Shown here: positions 35,931 through 48,300 of the stretch, one piece after another
How the letters are laid out: each line of letters opens with the position of its first letter
How positions within the stretch are numbered: position 1 is the stretch's first letter
Source of the DNA: Agelaius tricolor
Taxonomy: Eukaryota; Chordata; Aves; Passeriformes; Icteridae
Direction: 5' to 3'
Assembly: GCA_023055355.1 (NCBI GenBank)
Contig: JALJCS010000001.1
Coordinates: 68,737,381 to 68,801,380, forward strand
Length of the DNA: 64,000 nt
The notes under the pieces: generated by a model
The model's database searches: none
Told to the model about the DNA's origin: nothing
The model's input: the letters and a program-made list of their open reading frames with translations, nothing else
Translations under genes and position numbers: made by a program

Positions 35931-38699
35931 TGGAAGTGGAGTAGTCTACAGGGCTCTTGAAGAATTGTGAAAGCTGCTAGCCAGGAGACAGCACAGCAGG
36001 GGTGAGGGAGGGCTGCCACCCCGTGAACACAAGACAGCTGCTCATATCAGATGGCCAACCAGGGTGTGCATAGGTGGCTGCCCACGCTCCTGAAGTGCAG
36101 AAGTACCATCACAGGCATCACAAAAAAGTGGGTTGGTGGTATGAGGCAGTGGCTTAGAGGCCCTAGAACGTTAACCTGTAAGAAAAAGAATTTCTTCCAG
36201 TCCAATGCTCTTAGAAAAAAATTGGCTTCTGTGCAGAGTTACACATGCTTCTTGCAGTAGATGATTATTGCAAATAAAATCTTTCTTCTCGGTGGACTTG
36301 GAGAACCCAGTCCTATAGGACAAAACCTGCCTTCCTCTATCATGAGCCCAATGTTACCAAAATCTATAGGTATGTGTTCGTGAATATAAATTTTGCTAGG
36401 ATTGATTTTTTCAGTGGAAGGCACCGAAATATAAACATCTTTATTCTTCACCAGAGTGGAAGCTCTCTTGATTTCTTCATATCTCAACAACTCACAAGGA
36501 AACAACCCCTTTTCCAAGAATTACTGTAAATGTTACAGAGCCAGGATCCCTCAGGTGATCATGCAGCAGACAGCCTTCCAGGTCCTGAGAAAGCAAGCAG
36601 GCTCTCTGTCTTGGGAATTGTGGTGTTCTTAGTTTTGATTTGTGCGGGATTTCACACAGAGGCAATTTTGACAGCTGAGCTGAAGGGAATTTTATTCCTG
36701 TTGAAGTTTTGTCTCAGTGCAGCCTTGCTCACTAGGAACTGGACAATGATAATGGACTACTGTTGTTTATCAGAACCCTGACCATCCCATTTCAGGGCTT
36801 GTATAAACTGAGAAAGTTGCAGAAGCAGAGGTCCAATATCACTGATTATTACTTGGTAGAAATCAGATGGAAAGATATTTGCAATAGCTAAGCAGAGAAG
36901 CAAGGAAGGTCCCAGAGTACAAATTTGTCTCAAAAGTAAATAAGTATCTGTACTTGTCCACTGTTTCCCTTGCACCTTTCGATGTTACTGAAGTTTGGAC
37001 AGCAATCTGTATTCTCTTCCATTTATTATTCAGGCTTCACATTACAATGTTTCAACACTTTCCATATGCATAGAGAACAGCATGATTACAAGATGTCAGA
37101 TGCAGTTTTCACTTTCTATCATCCTCTCCCTGAATATTGGCCCTCAGGCTGCATGGGAAGGCTGAGACTGCCTCTTTACTTATTTGGCCAAAATATGCCT
37201 TGCTTTTTGCTTAGTGATTAGAGCAGAAGGCAAGTTTGTGAGAGTCTCAAGTTTTTGTCTTTGGCCCATTGAATAACTACTTATTTAGGAAAGAAATTAT
37301 AACTACTTATTTAGGAAAGAAATTGAGAGAAAACAGCTGGAAATTATTATTGAATAGTTTCACATGATCAAATAGGTAGCATAGTTATCTCTGTTGTGAA
37401 AAAATGCAGAGATTTTGAACCTGTGTGTCTCAAATTCAGAGGAAACTCCTATTGCCATATTATTATCTGTTTGGGGCTAGTTTTCTGGCTTTCAAAGACA
37501 AAAAAAAAAAAGGCAAAAATTCTTGAGTTTGTCACAGGGGAGAGTGGGAATTTTTTTTTTTAAATCACAGATTATCAGATTCATGGCTCATGGAGACATG
37601 AAATTACTACCTGGGGGCACTAATTTGACAAACAGAGTATCACTCTGTTTCTTAATGTTTTAATCATTCAGTCCAGCTTTCTGTGCAGACAACTTGGTGC
37701 TGGTATACACTGATGGACTTTTCAGATGCTTCACTTGGAACGTGTAACGTGAAAAAAAATAAATCACCCATGATATTACTTTCCATGAAGGAAAGTTTAC
37801 TGTTACATGCGGTGGAAAAGTCCAAAGGTAAGAAAGATCCTCGATTTCAACAAAAACACTGCTCTTCTGTGACACAATCAGAATTATAGAATCTATTAAA
37901 TAAGAAGTGTATGTATTTAGTTATCCTTTGGTTCATTCTGTCTTTGGACCACAAAACATCCAAGACCAGGCTGATGATCTCCCTGGGAGCCACTGAGAAG
38001 CACAGCCCAGCACTGGGTTGCTCCTCTGCTAACAGCATCTCCACACAGATTTAGTGGAGACATCCAGTCTGTGATGAACACAGCCTAGGGAAATACAGGC
38101 CTAGAACTGTCTACTGACTCATTATTAATACATTGGAATAGTCTGGACCTGTGACCTCTTTACTGAATCTTCCCCCCTCCCTCCTACAACTTTTTCCTGC
38201 CTGTGCGCATGTCAGGAGGACTTCTGGACTTTGTATGTTCACAAGCACAGCCACAGCATCTCTCTTCACACCCCTCTTGTTACCTGTGCCCCAGAGTCCC
38301 TTGCCCACAGAGGAAGCACCCTTTGACAGGACAGAGCCTCCAGGCAAAACCAGCTTTTGTGTGCCCAGCATGCAAACACCATCTCCCACAATGGATCAGA
38401 TGTGATTTCATCTGGTAACGCCTACTGTGTGTGGCTCAATAAAAAACCAAAAATGCAATACACAGCAGGGGGAAAAAAAGAAAAAAAAAAGAAGTAGACT
38501 ACATTAGATTTTTTCATTACTCTTTTTTCCCCCTGTTACTTACAGCCACTTAGCAAAAGACTAGCAGATTTAAGTTCCATATAAAAATGAGTAGCAAGAC
38601 AGGTCCAGAGAACAATACATCTGAAGGAAAGGGACTTCCAGAAGCAGACCCAGGGGCTTTTTCTGTGTGAGGCCTGGAAGCAGCTAATCTCTGCTGAGT
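35931..38699. other. Non-coding, no gene seen
   Basis: Short frames only; the opposite-strand pair at 38.11-38.42 kb overlaps itself and shows no domain. A and T runs of about 11-12 bases occur near 37500 and 37551. A perfect 26-bp duplication at 37273 is listed separately. Confidence 0.5.
37273..37324. repeat. Perfect 26-bp tandem duplication
   Basis: The unit beginning ATAACTACTTATTTAGGAAA occurs at 37273-37298 and again immediately at 37299-37324 without a mismatch. Identity suggests a recent event and a possible length polymorphism. Confidence 0.95.
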
Positions 38700-39360
38700 A
38701 AAGATAGCCATTCAGCTCAGATCAGTCGACTATACTGCCGGAGGAGGAAAACTGGGGAATCGTTTCATTGTCATTACTGGGGAGCCACCAGATGCTTGGG
38801 ATTCCATATATTTGAGGGATAAACCTTTCAAAAGCTCCATTGACACTGGGGTATGTCAATAATTCCACATATTAGTTGCATGCAAATACTACACAATGAG
38901 GTATGGAAAGCAAACTGTAATTGGGAATACCAGGGCGAAGGGGGCTCTATCTTCTGACTGAGCCCATTGTTGAACTCCAGGCTGAACCTCCGACCCTTTA
39001 CTTTGGAGGGACACAATAGGCTTTGATATGAGATGGTGGGAAACGGGCTTGGAGGCTCATTTCACATTCAGCTGCAATTCATCAGCTTGGCTGGGACTTC
39101 TAGCAGCTTTAATGACCACTTCAATTGATGGTTAAATCAATTTGTGACGGTGACAGCATGGCTGGCCCCTAGACTGTAACAATTCGGGATTACAACAGGC
39201 AGAAAGGGCCCCGTTATTCAGACATGCGTGGTTTCTGCTCAGCCCAGAGTGGGAACAACAGCAGGACAAAGTCTCACAAAAACAAGACCTGGAGAATGCA
39301 CACATTCACTCCAGTTGACTACACACCACCATGGCTTCTTTGTAGCGTGATGAGACGGGT
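38700..39360. promoter_or_regulatory. Candidate conserved non-coding element (left block)
   Basis: Complex non-repetitive sequence with an exact octamer ATGCAAAT at 38880-38887. It also has CAATTCATCAGC, CAATTGATGG, TTAAATCAATTTG and GGTGACAGC motifs between 39076 and 39160, and CATATTAGTTG near 38866. The mix of POU, homeodomain and MEIS-type words with E-boxes, and the lack of any transposon signature or reading frame, is typical of vertebrate developmental enhancers. It directly adjoins the CpG-rich block at 39.5 kb and the AT-rich block at 40-41.5 kb. Conservation itself could not be tested. Confidence 0.4.
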
Positions 39361-39361
39361 T

Positions 39362-39390
39362 AAAAAAAAAAAAAAAAGGAAAAAAAAAAG
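39362..39390. repeat. A-rich tract
   Basis: Two runs of A separated by GG. It divides two of the candidate regulatory blocks and creates a lysine-rich artefact frame. Confidence 0.9.
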
Positions 39391-39439
39391 CATTGTTACA
39401 AATAAAAATATACAGTAAGACACAAAAGACCCTGATATC

Positions 39440-39900
39440 TAACTATATCCTTAGGGAAAGTGGCAACCCAGAAAGAATTTCAGCTTTGTTCCTCCAGAGA
39501 CGAAGTGGGTGGTCTGTCCCCCCTCCACCCTCGACCCCAAAATGTCTTGGCGCTTGCCCCCACAGCAAAACTCAGCCGTGTCTGGATTATGATCGAGCAG
39601 GTTTGGCAAGAGGGGCATGGGCAGGGGGGATGGGTGCCAAGGGGATCTCTGACAGTGCGAAGGAAGAACTGCTCCCTCTTCTGTCACTGCCGGATAAATG
39701 CACCTGCAACACGCTACAATTTGTTTTTCATGTTTACATGATTTTAATTGCCTCTTACGCCAAAGTGGTGTTACAGGGAAAGAGGCCGGCCGGGGACCAC
39801 TCTGGTGGCCTTGCACTTGGCAATTTTGTCACTGGAGATTCAGTTGCTTTGGACCGGGGTCTGCAAGTCCGGTGCTTGATGGCAAGAGAGAAATACACCT
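39440..39900. promoter_or_regulatory. CpG-rich block, candidate CpG island or enhancer
   Basis: About 13 CpG dinucleotides by hand count between 39503 and 39870, including GGCCGGCCGGGG at about 39784, in a CpG-poor neighbourhood. A plus-strand frame of 173 codons (39393-39914) and a minus-strand frame of 121 codons overlap here. They match no family I know, and two further plus-strand frames run through the same bases, so I read the openness as a composition effect rather than coding. A CAATTTTGTCACTGGAG segment and a TTTACATGATTTTAATTG segment are enhancer-like. It could be the promoter of an unannotated non-coding RNA, but no TATA or initiator element is evident. Confidence 0.35.
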
Positions 39901-39951
39901 TCAAATCATCTTAATTCTTCCTTCTCCTGCCTTTTGCTGGTGTAACATGAT

Positions 39952-41480
39952 ATTTGCATCCAAAAGATAAGGTGATGTTGAAATCAGAGAGGAAAATGTG
40001 TGATTGTGATTCTGCTTTTCAGTACAATATTTTATATGAACTAAAAATTATCAGATGTATATATCTGTGTTGAATTGTAGATATGACCTAATGTGCATGT
40101 GTGGTTTCAGTCAAATGACATTTTAAATATGTCAGTTGATTCAGTGTAAAGCTATGTTCTCTATGTCATGTTAATTGAAATAATGTATTCAGCCCAAATA
40201 GAACAGTTATAAAATTAATATATGCTGTTGTGTATCTAACTAAGCATGGATTCATTAAATAAATCAATGTGTTATGTAGTCAGAGAATTAAAATACTTAA
40301 AAATTTATATGAGGAAGCTGCTAATGCGAGGACTGAAAATTATGCCAATCAATAACTTGCAAATTATATTGGAATTAATTACATGTCTCTGTTTGTGGTT
40401 AGGAAGCTATTTGTGTGTCTGCTAAAGAAAGGTGTTGAAAATGAGCTCAAAAAAATAAAAATGTGAGACACAGCCCAGTGACCTGTTACATAAATCCCTT
40501 CATTCACATTCTGAGTTGAAGTCAACAATTAATAAGCAATTATGGCATCTTCCTTACAAAATGTCATGGTCTAAATGTTGCAAAAGAAAGAGCTGTTTAG
40601 CTCCTTGAAGTATGTGAACCAATTGGCTGGTGTTAGTACCTGAGAATTTGTATCCTAAAACAAAGTACCACATCTTGAAAATATAAACAGATTTTTTTTC
40701 TTTAAAAGGTCTGTCCAAATATTGAAAAAATATTATTGCTAACAGTGGAAAGGTCTGGCACCGGGTCCAAATCCTGACAGGAAGGAGGTTGGAAAAAAAA
40801 GAAATCACTTGGTTTCTATGGTAACAGTGCTAGTAGAAATAGTTGTGTGAGCATACTGAACGTGCATAAAAGCCTTCCCAAGGGAGGTCAGAGGATTTGA
40901 AGAAAGGAGGAAAAAAAAAAAAAAGATGGCAGCCACTGCAGAAAGCACAGAGAGGTTTTATGCTGAATAAGTGTTTTACATATGTAATGTGATCAATAAC
41001 AAAATGCTGTTGCTAAGAGAATATTAGAAAATGTTTAATATCTATTCATTTGTACGCTAAGCGTGTGTTTGTGAATGCTTGTTACTATATCAGACAGACG
41101 ACATATGCAAATTTGCTTCTGCACACATGTACAGGGAAATCAGTGTGTGAATAAATAATACATCATCCTACACAATGGAAATATAATGCAAGACTATAAA
41201 AGACTCTTTAATACATGCATTATCATATATAATGCATCACATATGGACAACTTCGCTATATCAGATATATTAAATACATCTGTGCATATTTAAACCATAA
41301 AATATAATATCAGTCTAAAATATCTGACACACTGATTGCTCTTCTGAAAAACAGCATATGAAGGAACTAAAAAGGAGCAGCAAGAAGCACCCAGCATTAT
41401 TTGGGTCCAGGTATTTAATTTCAGCAATTAAATCATTTTAATAACATTTTATTTTATTAGTGATGACCAAGAAGTACAAG
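39952..41480. promoter_or_regulatory. Candidate conserved non-coding element cluster (AT-rich block)
   Basis: About 1.5 kb of AT-rich, non-repetitive sequence dense in homeodomain-type words (AATTAATTAC near 40374, CAATTAATAAGCAATTATGG near 40527, ATTAAATAAATCAATG near 40254, GCAATTAAATCATTTTAATA near 41424). Two exact octamers flank or lie in it: ATTTGCAT at 39952-39959 and ATGCAAAT at 41105-41112. The latter sits inside the palindrome GCAAATTTGC. Near 41216 is a 9-bp inverted repeat, ATGCATTAT/ATAATGCAT. There is no open frame of interest and no transposon. The texture is that of ultraconserved developmental enhancers. Sequence conservation is the missing evidence. Confidence 0.42.
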
Positions 41481-42812
41481 CTCTGCCATTCAGCCTGGTC
41501 AGAAAACAGGTGATCACAGTTCATTAGTTCATTGTTTTGAGCTAAAAATTTTCACCAGCCTTTTATTTACATCTGCTTCAATCCTCTCCATTTATTGTTG
41601 GTTGCTATAAACTCACTCCAGGGGGGATGGATGGGCACAGAGTGAAAACCTGACAGAGGCTCCCATGCAGAAGATGATCTGCTGTTGGAGGTGAAATCCT
41701 GCATCCATAATGCCAGGGAAAAGGGGAGAATTCTTAGTTACTCTTGAAAGCTTCATTTTTGCAACCATGAAGGAAAATATTTTTGGCAATGCCTGGTTTG
41801 GAAAAACATGTGTTGTTTTCATGAATTTTTCAGCATGACACGATGCACCAAAATTTCCAAAGCTAGGTTACTTCTTGCAGTTCAGTGAGAGAGGATTTTC
41901 ACTCAGAAAAGATGGCTACTGAAAGCAGGAAGATCTATACCATTCCTGCATCTTTAAAATTCAAAAGCAGCAGCACATTTTCTGGGACCAACCCTTGCAG
42001 GCACGGAAGTAGCACATAAGCCTTTTCTTCTCCTTGCTGCCTTCCCACCCCCTACTTTGTGACTACACCTCACCCCACCAAAACCAGACATCCTAGTGAC
42101 AGAAAGCAGCTTTCTCCTGCACCAGCCACTGGGCCATCACCATCTTCTCTTCTTCCCTGCATGCAGAAACTGCTGCTCTTCTCTGGCAGTGTACGGGGTG
42201 TGGCATGGGCACACAGCCAGCCAGGGCCTTGCCCCGGGGACCTCCCCAGAAGGCTTGGAAGAGCAACAAAAGATGCACTTCAGACACAGGCTGCCAACAT
42301 GGGCTCAGCCAGCCTGATGCTGGGGAGAGGCAAGGCACTTTTCTGTAAGACAGTGGTGTTTGGGAAAAGTGACTGTGCACTGGGGAGCTGTAGCACCACC
42401 AGCTTCTTAGCTCATTTGAGAAACCACTACACTGGCCATACTGGCCCTCTTGAAAATCAGAGGCAGCGCCACTATCAGTTTCAGAGTGAAAGTACATTTT
42501 AAGGAAGGTATTTTTCATTTCCCTTGAATGAGGATTTTGCTGCTCACATTAGAGATATGTGGAAATTTAATCATACAGTGATCATTCTTCACCCAGCTTC
42601 CTAAACTTCCCCTGCTAGCCAAAAGCACCTTGTTAATCATTAATTTTCCTGAATTTCAACCCAGGTTCATATTTCCCTGAAACATAAAATGGCTCTCTGC
42701 AGTTCTCAAAGCTGATATTTGTATCTGTCCTTGGAAAATCACACCACATTGGGCATCTAACTAGCAAATATCATTGTTATTGCCAGAGCTGAGGATGTGG
42801 AAACACCAAAAT

Positions 42813-42827
42813 AAACAAACAAACAAA
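42813..42827. repeat. (AAAC)n short microsatellite
   Basis: Three to four AAAC units. Confidence 0.8.
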
Positions 42828-44070
42828 ATTTTAAAAATACTCACAAAGCAAATAAGCTACAAAAAAAATAGGAAATCAAAGAATGACCCAGTCAAAACAG
42901 GGCAGAGCCTTTCAGTGTAATCAGTGAGGACCCTACTGTTGGGTTCTCCAATGCTGGTGATCTAAAAGTATGAAGCTCTAGTAATTCTCTGAATAATCCA
43001 GAAGTGTCACAAAATCAGTAGTCCAAAAGGGTTGAAGTCAAGATTGTCTATGTACTTATTTTATTCCTGCTCTCATCTAGTAGTGTCCCTTTCTTGAGAA
43101 TTGACAGGATTAAAACATGCCCCCTGACTTTCTCACACAACCTCCAGTACTTTCCAGAAGCCCTAGTGAACCTGACTCCATTTGCTACGTTCCCCAGGAT
43201 TTGGGTATATTGATGTCTTAATACATGGGTCACTTGCCATCTAGAACTGGACAGTCAAGGTCCTACCATTCTTTTTCTTGTGCACTGCAATGACTTAAAC
43301 CTCAGCTGCTGAATCTTATCCCACATTCACAAACATATATCCTGCCCCTCCCTGCACTGCTGAGAAAATTTCTCTTTTGTCTTCTGCTACACGAGTACTT
43401 TCATCTGCAAAGATCCATAAATCTTTACACCAAAACTCCTGTCCATATTCTGCATGGTAACCCGTCCCCTTGCTTGGATTTGCTATGCAATATGGCAATA
43501 ATTGCTTTCCTACTCAGCAAGCTCTCTGAGGAAGCTGTCTTACATCTGGCTGAAGGTATTCAATGGTACAATTGTACCAATTTATTCTACTCATGGTATG
43601 TCCCTACCAACTTCCCCACTTGTCAGTACTGTTTAATCTCTTCATGATAACCTTAGCAGGAATTCCCAGCTTAGAGGCCAGGTCTTGGCAACATGGAGGC
43701 AGCACTAATGTCCTTTTGTACTGATGAATTGATATGAATTATTTTAATATAAATGATGGCCAAACAGTTAAGATCAGGACTACATAATAATCAAAGAAGT
43801 TACAGCTGTATGAAGTCCAGATACACAAGGTATTCTTAATTCAACTTCTTGCCCAGGGTTTATATTCTGGAGGTTGATTCATCCATGGCATATCTAGCTT
43901 AAAGTTGTTTGGAAACCACTACATTGCTCCAGCAAATTCTGTGATTGTAGATTAAACATACTCCAAATCAATGAGTAAAGGTTTTTATTGGAGCATATCT
44001 TTCAACATGTGCATAAATTATAAAGGGGAAACAGCTGTCTAAATTAGTTATATTTGGGTGGGTGGTTGCT

Positions 44071-44088
44071 TGGTTGGTTGGTTGGTTG
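44071..44088. repeat. (GGTT)n microsatellite
   Basis: About four and a half GGTT units, preceded by GGGTGGGTGG, so the G-rich tract extends from about 44056. Confidence 0.9.
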
Positions 44089-45227
44089 TATCAGCCTTAT
44101 AAACCATGACTTTAAATATTATTCACTGTTGTACAAACCTTCATCAAACAAGTTGTTTTCTCAGAATCAGTGAGGCAACATTTGTCTTTGTTAGAAGAAA
44201 ATGTTGAATTCAGTTTTAAAAACATGTGAACACACAAAAGCAGAAGTAGCACACGGTATGATGTGTTTTATATATGTTTTGATAGGGGGTTTTATGGTTT
44301 TTTGGGGTGTGGGTTGGCCTTATTTCTCTAAAGAATGTCAACAGAATAGCTAGTGTTTTCAATATTTACAACACTCTGGTCATTTGTGCTTCTTCATTGG
44401 CTGCAATCTGCTCCTTAGACTTTTGTCTTTGCTCCCTTGTAGAGATTCACAAAATTCTCTTTGTGGTCCCTTTATGGTCTTAAAGGCCCTTCCCATCCCT
44501 TCAGAATATTTAACACGTGACTGCAATGCCCCCATACATGTCCACCTGACTGTCCCTGTGCCTCAAGCAAAGCTGGCCACCCACCCACTCCACCTGGTGA
44601 AATGCTCTTCCTCTCATCAGAGCAGCTGCAACTGTGGGATAAACTCAAAGGCAGGTGTAAGGACAGTAGGGACTGCCTATAAAAAGTTTAGTTTAGTACA
44701 TCAAACTCAATAATCTAAAAACTTGTCCTCAACTACTGAATAATCATGTTTATAGGTATATGGTATCCCAGGAAGCAAATATACAGGCCAGGTGGATTTT
44801 ATAGAACCCACACCAAGAGTCTGGGTTTATGGCACATGGTCAGAGGAGTTACTTATACCAGCTGACTGTAGAGGGCCCATATTACACTTGAGGCCAATTA
44901 GACTTTCCTGTGTGGAGGAAAATCCTCATTGCATCATCATTAGAGTCATTTACATTATAAAGGAGAGTGTGATAGTCAAAATGAAAAAATTTGTACAAGA
45001 TCCAGGTCCAAAAACTTACTTTCTTGCTATATGCAATTAATAAGAACATAAATCCATGAGTGCTTTAGATACAACCAGGTCAATCTATACTCTTATTGAA
45101 ACAAAAGCCTATGAAGTTTGAACCTTGGAATAAAAATATTCAAGTTCCTACAATGGTGTAGCACATTTGCATATTAGTTGTTGACCTGCATGGTGATGGC
45201 AGTGTCAATGCTGTATCATTAAAAAAA

Positions 45228-45340
45228 GACTGGATATGTCACTCAGTGCCATGGTTTAGTTGAGGTGTTAGGGCACGGGTTGGACTCAATGATCTTTAAG
45301 GTCTCTTCCAACCTAGTCAATCTGTGAATTCTCTGAATTA
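45228..45340 (+). mobile_element. CR1 LINE 3'-terminal fragment
   Basis: The plus strand reads GTCACTCAGTGCCATGGTTT, AGTTGAGGTGTTAGGGCACG, GGTTGGACTCAATGATCTTT, AAGGTCTCTTCCAACCTAGT and then a short ATTCTCTGAATT end. This is the classic last 100 bp of an avian CR1 subfamily. It is severely 5'-truncated and retains no coding sequence. Confidence 0.9.
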
Positions 45341-48300
45341 CCTTGGATATTAATGGTGGTACAGCACTGTCTATCTGGTGCCACAAGAACAATGTCTCAG
45401 AGGTTTTCTTGTCCTTTCTTAGTGGTTAGTCTCCTCAAAAATACATGCAAAATCTGTAAGCATGAATGCCTGTAGAGATGAGACCACAAGCCAAAAATTG
45501 TGTAGAAATCACAAGAACTCAATATATTAATTTCAGCCTGAGCAATTTACTGAAAATTACCCATTCACTTATGCCAAACCTCTTCAAAATAGTAATGTAA
45601 TGAGCATTACATCTTATCTGTGTGAGCTGAAATCTTTGGGAAGCATAAACTTCCAAACACCAAGTCAATATTGAAAAGGAAAGAAAGTAAATTCTCAGAA
45701 TTATCATCTAACTTCAGAAACAGCTTTTTTCTTTCATTTTTTTTTAATTACAGCTGACTTTAGAGTTACTATAAATTATATTAATTCAGGCATAGTATGA
45801 GGTTTTTATGGCTTTGCCATAAAAAAAAAGGTTGTTTTCTCTGGGACATTTTCTGATAGTTTTATTTAGAATAGTAATTCTATTTTCAAGTAACCAGACT
45901 GAATTCAATATATCTGAATAAAATAGGTGACTTCACTTCCTGTCATCGGAAGATGAGATGTTAATTCCCAGAAAACTATATTCATTCCACTTTTATCAGT
46001 TTTCACACTACTTCTGTTCACCAAAGTCTTAGGAAATCGTTCATGAAAATTAAAATCCACTCTACAGGGATGCTTGCACACCCTTTGCCTAGCGCAAGCC
46101 AAGGGGTCAGGATTTGGTTCTTTGTGTAAGCCTAAAAAAATCACAGTGGCTTTGAAGCAACAATACTTCTGTAGTGAAAATTACATGGTGATTTTGTTAC
46201 ATGCCATCTCCCATGGTGCTTAAGTGAATAAAAGGTTTTCCTTGCCTATGATCATTAGAAATTGTAAATCTTAAATCATAAAAACAACACCTAACTAATA
46301 CGGTTTTGCACTAGCCAAGGAGTGCAGAAAATAGCATCTAATTAGCTGTAAATCTTGGCAGAAAAGAGAAACAGAGCCTGCTTCTGTGCAGCAGCCATCA
46401 GATCATACTGAAAAGCACAACAGGTCTAAAATTTAGTTGTATGCATGCCCATATAAACATTTTGGTATTATAGGATCATTTAAGTACTCCAAAATCTATG
46501 GTTATAGGCTTATGGCAGCCTTTAAAAGATTAGTGGTTGTATTTTAGACTAATGAATTCCACTTACTTTTATTTTTGAAAACTTTATTAATGTGCTTTAA
46601 AAGGTGTTATTCTCCTATTCAGCTTTTCATTGCTTCCATGTTTGGCATGATTTTGGTATGACAGAGCTAAGTAGGCACAGCAAACATTTTGTTATGTGAG
46701 TAAAACCAAGTTTGAGGCTGGTCTGTGCAATCCCCCACATACCTCAACATAGACACCTGTAAGTGCATAAAGGCAGCCTTGTCTGAGTCATTAGATTGCC
46801 CCACTCCTGCAAACACCCTCTCATGACTGAGTGATGTGGCATGGAAGGACCTTGCCTTTTCACACAGCCACTTCAAAGAAACTTAAGCACAGCAGGCAAG
46901 AACCTACCTTTCTATGAAACTCACCCCATGTGATGGGAATCATGCACTACACAGCTCTGATTCCATCTCTTGAGCTCCAGACAGGTGTAGACACCATGAT
47001 GCTATCATGTTCTGTCCCTCTGGTGAGCACACACATCAATCCTGAGTATTCATCCGTGACTCCTTTTCAGACTACAAGTCATCTGAACTGAGCACCTGTA
47101 AGCTGTCTGAACCCAGCCCTAAAAGGCAAACACTTTGGTGAAAAAAATTCAGGTTTTGTCCTTGCTTCTTTGTTTCTTGAAACTGAATGCATGAGAAAAT
47201 TAAAACCAGGCAGGCCAAAAATACTAGGGACACTTATTTTAATGAAATGCAGAAAACTGAGAATAGCAAGCATGAAACCCATGCTATGAGATAGCTACCA
47301 TTCGTCACTTCTGCGTTTGCCTGTTTGGAAAGACCTGCTGGTAGAATCAACTGGAAAATGAGCAGACAAATATAGGGAACAACATGAGGAAACAAAGCCA
47401 TCTGGGTCACATTTCTCAGAGTAAATTTTAGTAAATTCTGACTAAGTCCACCACACCACATAGCTTTACATCAGATTGGAAACTAGCCCAAGTTTTTAAA
47501 TTTTTGTACAGACTCTTCCTTATATATCTTTCTCACAGAACAGTTCTGAATAATCTTCTAACCCCTTGTTACTGTTACCACATATGCAAGCTTTCCTTCC
47601 AAAGTGATTAAAGGTCTTTCCTTATCTAAGGGATACCAAAGCAGGATCATGAACCTTAGCATCTATTCACCAAGATCACACACATATACACGGTATGGCA
47701 TTCAAGATAGTCGTTAATTATTTCTTTCTGCCAAGGAATTAAAATAGTCAAGTGCATTTGCTAAAGGAAAAATATAATCTACCCAATAATTAGCTTCTTA
47801 AGTAGCATGTTTCAATAAACATACCCCAGCAAGATGCTTTGCCATCAACATAAAACAATTTAAAACATTTTGAAGAAAAGTATATTGAGAAAGAGAATGC
47901 AAGAAAGATAATTAAAACCAATTGGAAATGTGGCAGATGTGATTCTGAAAGAGCAATAACCTAAAGACAGGAATGGATTCAGTTTAATGAAAGAAATCAA
48001 ACATGCCTGCTGTCTTTATAACAAATGATAGATAAGAGCAATAGCCAAGGTTTGATCTAGGTCATATATTTTATTAAAAACCCATATGGCATGATGATCC
48101 ACTATGAAAAATAGTGGTGGTGGTTTATTGCTGTGGTTTGTAGACAGGAAGATTTTCATTTAATTGACCATTTTCCATCATGTTCAGGACAAGAAAGTGT
48201 TTCTAACAATTTCCTTTTAGTCATTATTTTGGCTTTATGATACTTGATTTAAGGAAAAAAAAAAGCCGCTTAGTAGGGCTGAAGTAATGTAATTTAATAA

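Larger units (their letters stand above)
41481..45227. other. Non-coding, with small simple repeats
   Basis: Open frames of 147 codons (plus, 42059-42502) and 141 codons (minus, 42093-42518) lie on top of one another in a locally GC-rich stretch. Neither has a recognisable domain and both are probably chance. A 16-bp perfect palindrome sits at 43564-43579. An octamer ATTTGCAT lies at 45166-45173. No transposon was recognised before 45228. Confidence 0.5.

Noticed and set aside
38925..38955. CTCF-like word (CCAGGGCGAAGGGGGC)
   Set aside because: It matches only parts of the CTCF core and misses the key CCACNAG spacing. Not strong enough to call by eye.
39393..39914. 173-codon plus-strand open frame
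   Set aside because: It overlaps other open frames on both strands in a CpG-rich block, begins in an A-rich tract, and shows no domain or recognisable protein. Treated as a composition effect.
42059..42518. Long overlapping sense and antisense frames (147 and 141 codons)
   Set aside because: Both strands are open over the same bases with no family match, so neither is credible without transcript evidence.
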